Assembly (NCBI GenBank): GCA_013791885.1
Contig: VMSZ01000062.1
Coordinates: 1-45,414, forward strand
Reading direction: 5' to 3'
DNA length: 45,414 bases
DNA from: Sulfurimonas sp.
GTDB lineage: Bacteria; Campylobacterota; Campylobacteria; Campylobacterales; Sulfurimonadaceae
The position numbers and the translations under genes were made by a program. Below the pieces are notes generated by a model. The model searched no databases, was not told the origin of the DNA, and was given only the letters and a program-made list of their open reading frames with translations. Shown piece by piece: positions 43,264 through 45,414 of this stretch (the stretch's first letter is position 1; every line of letters begins with the position of its first letter).

Positions 43264-44328
43264 ATGAAAATTTTAGTAACCGGAAGTGCTGGTTTTATTG
43301 GCTTTTTTCTCGCAAAAAGATTACTCCAGAGGGGGGATGAAGTTGTTGGAATTGATAATTTAAACGATTACTATGATGTAAATCTCAAGCTGGGTCGTCT
43401 GAATGAATTGGGCGTTCATTATCTTGAAACACATTCAGAAGAAACTCAGAAATCATCTATATACCCTTCTTTCACATTCAAGAAACTTGATATTTCCGAC
43501 ACTGAAAAAATTGATGCACTTTTTAAAACAGAAAAATTTGATGCTGTTTGTAATCTCGCTGCCCAGGCTGGAGTCAGATACTCTCTTGAAAATCCTTATG
43601 CATATGTGCAAAGTAATGTTTTAGGTTTTCTTAATATTCTCGAAGGCTGCCGTAATCACAATGTAAAAAATTTATGTTTTGCTTCAAGTTCTTCCGTGTA
43701 CGGATTAAATAAATCTCAACCATTCAAGACTACCGACCATACAGACCATCCCGTCAGTTTATATGCAGCAACAAAAAAATCTAATGAGATGATGGCACAT
43801 TCCTATGCTCACCTTTACGGCATTAAAACAACGGGAGTCAGATTTTTTACCGTATACGGGCCATGGGGAAGACCGGACATGGCACCTATGCTCTTTACAG
43901 ATGCCATATTAAATAATCGTCCAATCAAAGTATTTAACAATGGAAATATGAGTAGGGATTTTACCTATATTGAAGATATCGTCGATGGTCTTATTAAAAT
44001 AATCGACAATCCTTCTTCAGCGAGTAACAATTGGAATGCCTCAACTCCGCTTCCTAATATTTCATCGGCACCATACAGAATTTACAATATAGGAAACAAT
44101 AAACCTATCAAACTTATGGATTTTATTGAATCACTAGAAGATAATCTTCACATAAATGCAAAAAAAGAGATGCTGCCTATGCAACCCGGTGACGTAGAGT
44201 CGACTTTTGCAGATGTCTCAGATTTAATAAAAGATTTTAATTACAAACCATCCACGAATCTTGACACTGGAATCAAGGCCTTTGTTGACTGGTATAAAAA
44301 ATTTTACGCAAAAGAAGGGTCTAAATGA
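43264..44328 (+). CDS. UDP-glucuronate 4-epimerase-type SDR
   Basis: A 354-residue extended SDR: V-T-G-S-A-G-F-I-G-F-F-L at the NAD site, then I-D-N-L-N-D-Y-Y-D-V-N-L-K, which is typical of UDP-GlcA 4-epimerases (LpsL/Cap1J group). Catalytic S-S-S-S-V-Y-G and Y-A-A-T-K, then R-F-F-T-V-Y-G-P-W-G-R-P-D-M-A. The product would be UDP-galacturonate for an acidic polysaccharide. Ribosome-binding site AAAGG; a 95-bp AT-rich gap upstream may hold its promoter. It overlaps the next gene by ATGA. Confidence 0.92.
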   Translation: MKILVTGSAGFIGFFLAKRLLQRGDEVVGIDNLNDYYDVNLKLGRLNELGVHYLETHSEETQKSSIYPSFTFKKLDISDTEKIDALFKTEKFDAVCNLAAQAGVRYSLENPYAYVQSNVLGFLNILEGCRNHNVKNLCFASSSSVYGLNKSQPFKTTDHTDHPVSLYAATKKSNEMMAHSYAHLYGIKTTGVRFFTVYGPWGRPDMAPMLFTDAILNNRPIKVFNNGNMSRDFTYIEDIVDGLIKIIDNPSSASNNWNASTPLPNISSAPYRIYNIGNNKPIKLMDFIESLEDNLHINAKKEMLPMQPGDVESTFADVSDLIKDFNYKPSTNLDTGIKAFVDWYKKFYAKEGSK

Positions 44329-45287
44329 GAGTTGCGGTCATAGTAAAAAACCTCACAATGGGAGGGATGCAAAGAGCCGCAGTAAACCTGAGTGAAACAT
44401 TTGCCAATGAAGGGCATGAAGCTCATCTTATTTATTTTAAATCTAAAAATGCTGTTTTAAAACCAAATAATACAGTAAACCTACATCTTTTTGATTTAGA
44501 AAAAAGTTTAAAAAAAACTGTTATTGGAGTGTTTTTAAATATCCTAGCAAAATTTTTAAACGGTTTAATAAGATATAGCTATTTTTTATGGCAAGGTATT
44601 TTACTTACTCCTATCTTTAAATATAAACTTAAAAAACTAGAAAAGCAATACGGAAAATTTGACCTGATTATAATCAGAGGACAAGGAACTTTCGAAATGT
44701 TATGGCCTTTACATGATGAGAGGCTTGTTATACAACAGGTCAATATATTAAGACACTACAAAACAATTCTACATAATTTTTATATGCAAAAACTATTTGA
44801 TAAAAAAAATGTAATGTGTAATGCTCAAAGTATTTATGAAGAAATTTTAACAGGATTTGAAAAAAATAATATTGTGCCAAAAAGTTTAAATGTTATTCCA
44901 AGTCCAATAAACTCTAAACTTATACAGGAAAAAGCGCTAGAATATTCACCTCAATATACTCAAAAATATCTCGTAAATGTTGGAAGATTTTCAAACGCAA
45001 AAAACATATCTTTACTTATAGAAGCATTTGCTTATGCAAAAAAACATTTACATCTTGAACATAATCTAGTCCTTATAGGCAACGGTGAGTTAAAAAATGA
45101 TTATGAGAAGCAAATCAAAGAGCTTGATATTGTTGATAGTGTTCACTTTACAGGTTCTCTCACAAACCCTTATCCTTGGGTAAAAAAAGCCGATCTTTTC
45201 GTATTCACATCTCTATTTGAAGGTTTGCCAAATGTATTACTCGAATCATTAGAATGCAAGACAAATGGGCTCGATTGGTTAAGTTGA
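44325..45287 (+). CDS. Glycosyltransferase family 4, C-terminus lost at a junction
   Basis: A GT4 transferase: N-terminal K-N-L-T-M-G-G-M-Q-R-A-A-V-N acceptor loop, then V-N-V-G-R-F-S-N-A-K-N, H-F-T-G-S-L-T-N-P-Y-P-W and F-T-S-L-F-E-G-L-P-N-V-L-L-E-S-L-E-C. Homologues continue G-T-P-V-V-x-x-D after that Cys; here the frame reads K-T-N-G-L-D-W-L-S and stops at residue 320. The last 40-60 residues are missing. The break coincides with the start of an unrelated open frame, so this is either a real fusion/deletion or a contig-end misjoin. Confidence 0.8.
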   Translation: MRVAVIVKNLTMGGMQRAAVNLSETFANEGHEAHLIYFKSKNAVLKPNNTVNLHLFDLEKSLKKTVIGVFLNILAKFLNGLIRYSYFLWQGILLTPIFKYKLKKLEKQYGKFDLIIIRGQGTFEMLWPLHDERLVIQQVNILRHYKTILHNFYMQKLFDKKNVMCNAQSIYEEILTGFEKNNIVPKSLNVIPSPINSKLIQEKALEYSPQYTQKYLVNVGRFSNAKNISLLIEAFAYAKKHLHLEHNLVLIGNGELKNDYEKQIKELDIVDSVHFTGSLTNPYPWVKKADLFVFTSLFEGLPNVLLESLECKTNGLDWLS

Positions 45288-45414
45288 TGAAGAAAGAAAT
45301 GGTGGGAAAAGAAGCAGAAGTAAAAGATGAAAAGATCGATGATACAGCAATGGATTTGAGCATATATTGTCAGTTGTTTCGGATTCTTAGAAATGAACAA
45401 ATTGACATTCTCAT
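45254..45414 (+). CDS. Partial ORF running off the window, DUF1599-like or MazG-like fragment
   Basis: An open frame, +1 relative to the glycosyltransferase, continues to the last base. It reads M-Q-D-K-W-A-R-L-V-K-L and ends with I-D-D-T-A-M-D-L-S-I-Y-C. A K-x-x-R-L-x-x-L segment followed by E-x-I-x-D-T-x-x-D-L-A-x-Y is typical of the nucleotide-modification-associated DUF1599 domain of phages and related small proteins. No ribosome-binding site is seen. It probably is the C-terminal half of a foreign gene joined to the glycosyltransferase at about 45255. Low confidence. Confidence 0.4.
   Translation, partial: MQDKWARLVKLMKKEMVGKEAEVKDEKIDDTAMDLSIYCQLFRILRNEQIDIL

Overview
The window looks like a chromosomal piece of a low-GC Campylobacterota (epsilonproteobacterial) genome, most probably a Sulfurimonas-like free-living sulfur/hydrogen oxidiser. 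The main evidence is gene order. gyrA-flgP-flgQ-flgR-asd is the arrangement known from Campylobacter jejuni. hemE next to a radical SAM gene, and hemN next to a GlpC-like Fe-S protein, are also recurrent epsilonproteobacterial pairs. Two ammonium transporters with a PII gene and a PAS-GGDEF-EAL protein fit a free-living relative better than a host-adapted one. Both ends cut through coding sequence. The right end carries an abrupt junction that may be an assembly artefact.

Layout, left to right. 1-2.6 kb: end of a UPF0178 gene, a secreted MsrB-MsrA fusion, tRNA-Lys and tRNA-Glu behind a consensus promoter, and a tonB-like gene. 2.6-5.9 kb: an amtB-glnB-amt block on the minus strand; both transporter genes are preceded by the same 17-bp inverted repeat. 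5.9-12.1 kb: gyrA, the flagellar genes flgP, flgQ and flgR behind a sigma54-like promoter that overlaps the gyrA stop, then asd and a UPF0114 membrane protein. 12.1-14.3 kb: an intergenic structured repeat, hemE, a radical SAM gene and tRNA-Asn. 14.5-22 kb: an unknown membrane protein, a lipid A deacylase (LpxR) homologue, truC, a cupin, an RhlE-type helicase, a cyclic-di-GMP protein and a DUF2062 protein. 22-25.5 kb: the minus-strand operon hemN / Fe-S oxidoreductase / lgt, with a second copy of the structured repeat beside hemN.

25.7-45.4 kb is a cell-envelope polysaccharide locus. It contains an MsbA-type flippase, an LTA-synthase-like phosphotransferase, sugar epimerases, glycosyltransferases of families 2 and 4, a pyruvyltransferase-like protein, a CDP-3,6-dideoxyhexose pathway (rfbF, rfbG, a 4-ketoreductase, rfbH), a WaaP-like kinase, an MBOAT/SGNH O-acylation pair and a UDP-glucuronate 4-epimerase. 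Two genes are damaged: rfbF has an in-frame TAG, and the last glycosyltransferase loses its C-terminus at a foreign-looking junction.

The signals no gene explains are these: the octamer AAACGCAR is strongly over-represented on both strands; an ~80-bp three-hairpin repeat with compensatory base changes lies next to hemE and next to hemN; a shared inverted repeat precedes both ammonium transporter genes; and a tandem 11-bp repeat overlaps the promoter of the cyclic-di-GMP gene. I saw no CRISPR array, insertion sequence, rRNA or prophage.
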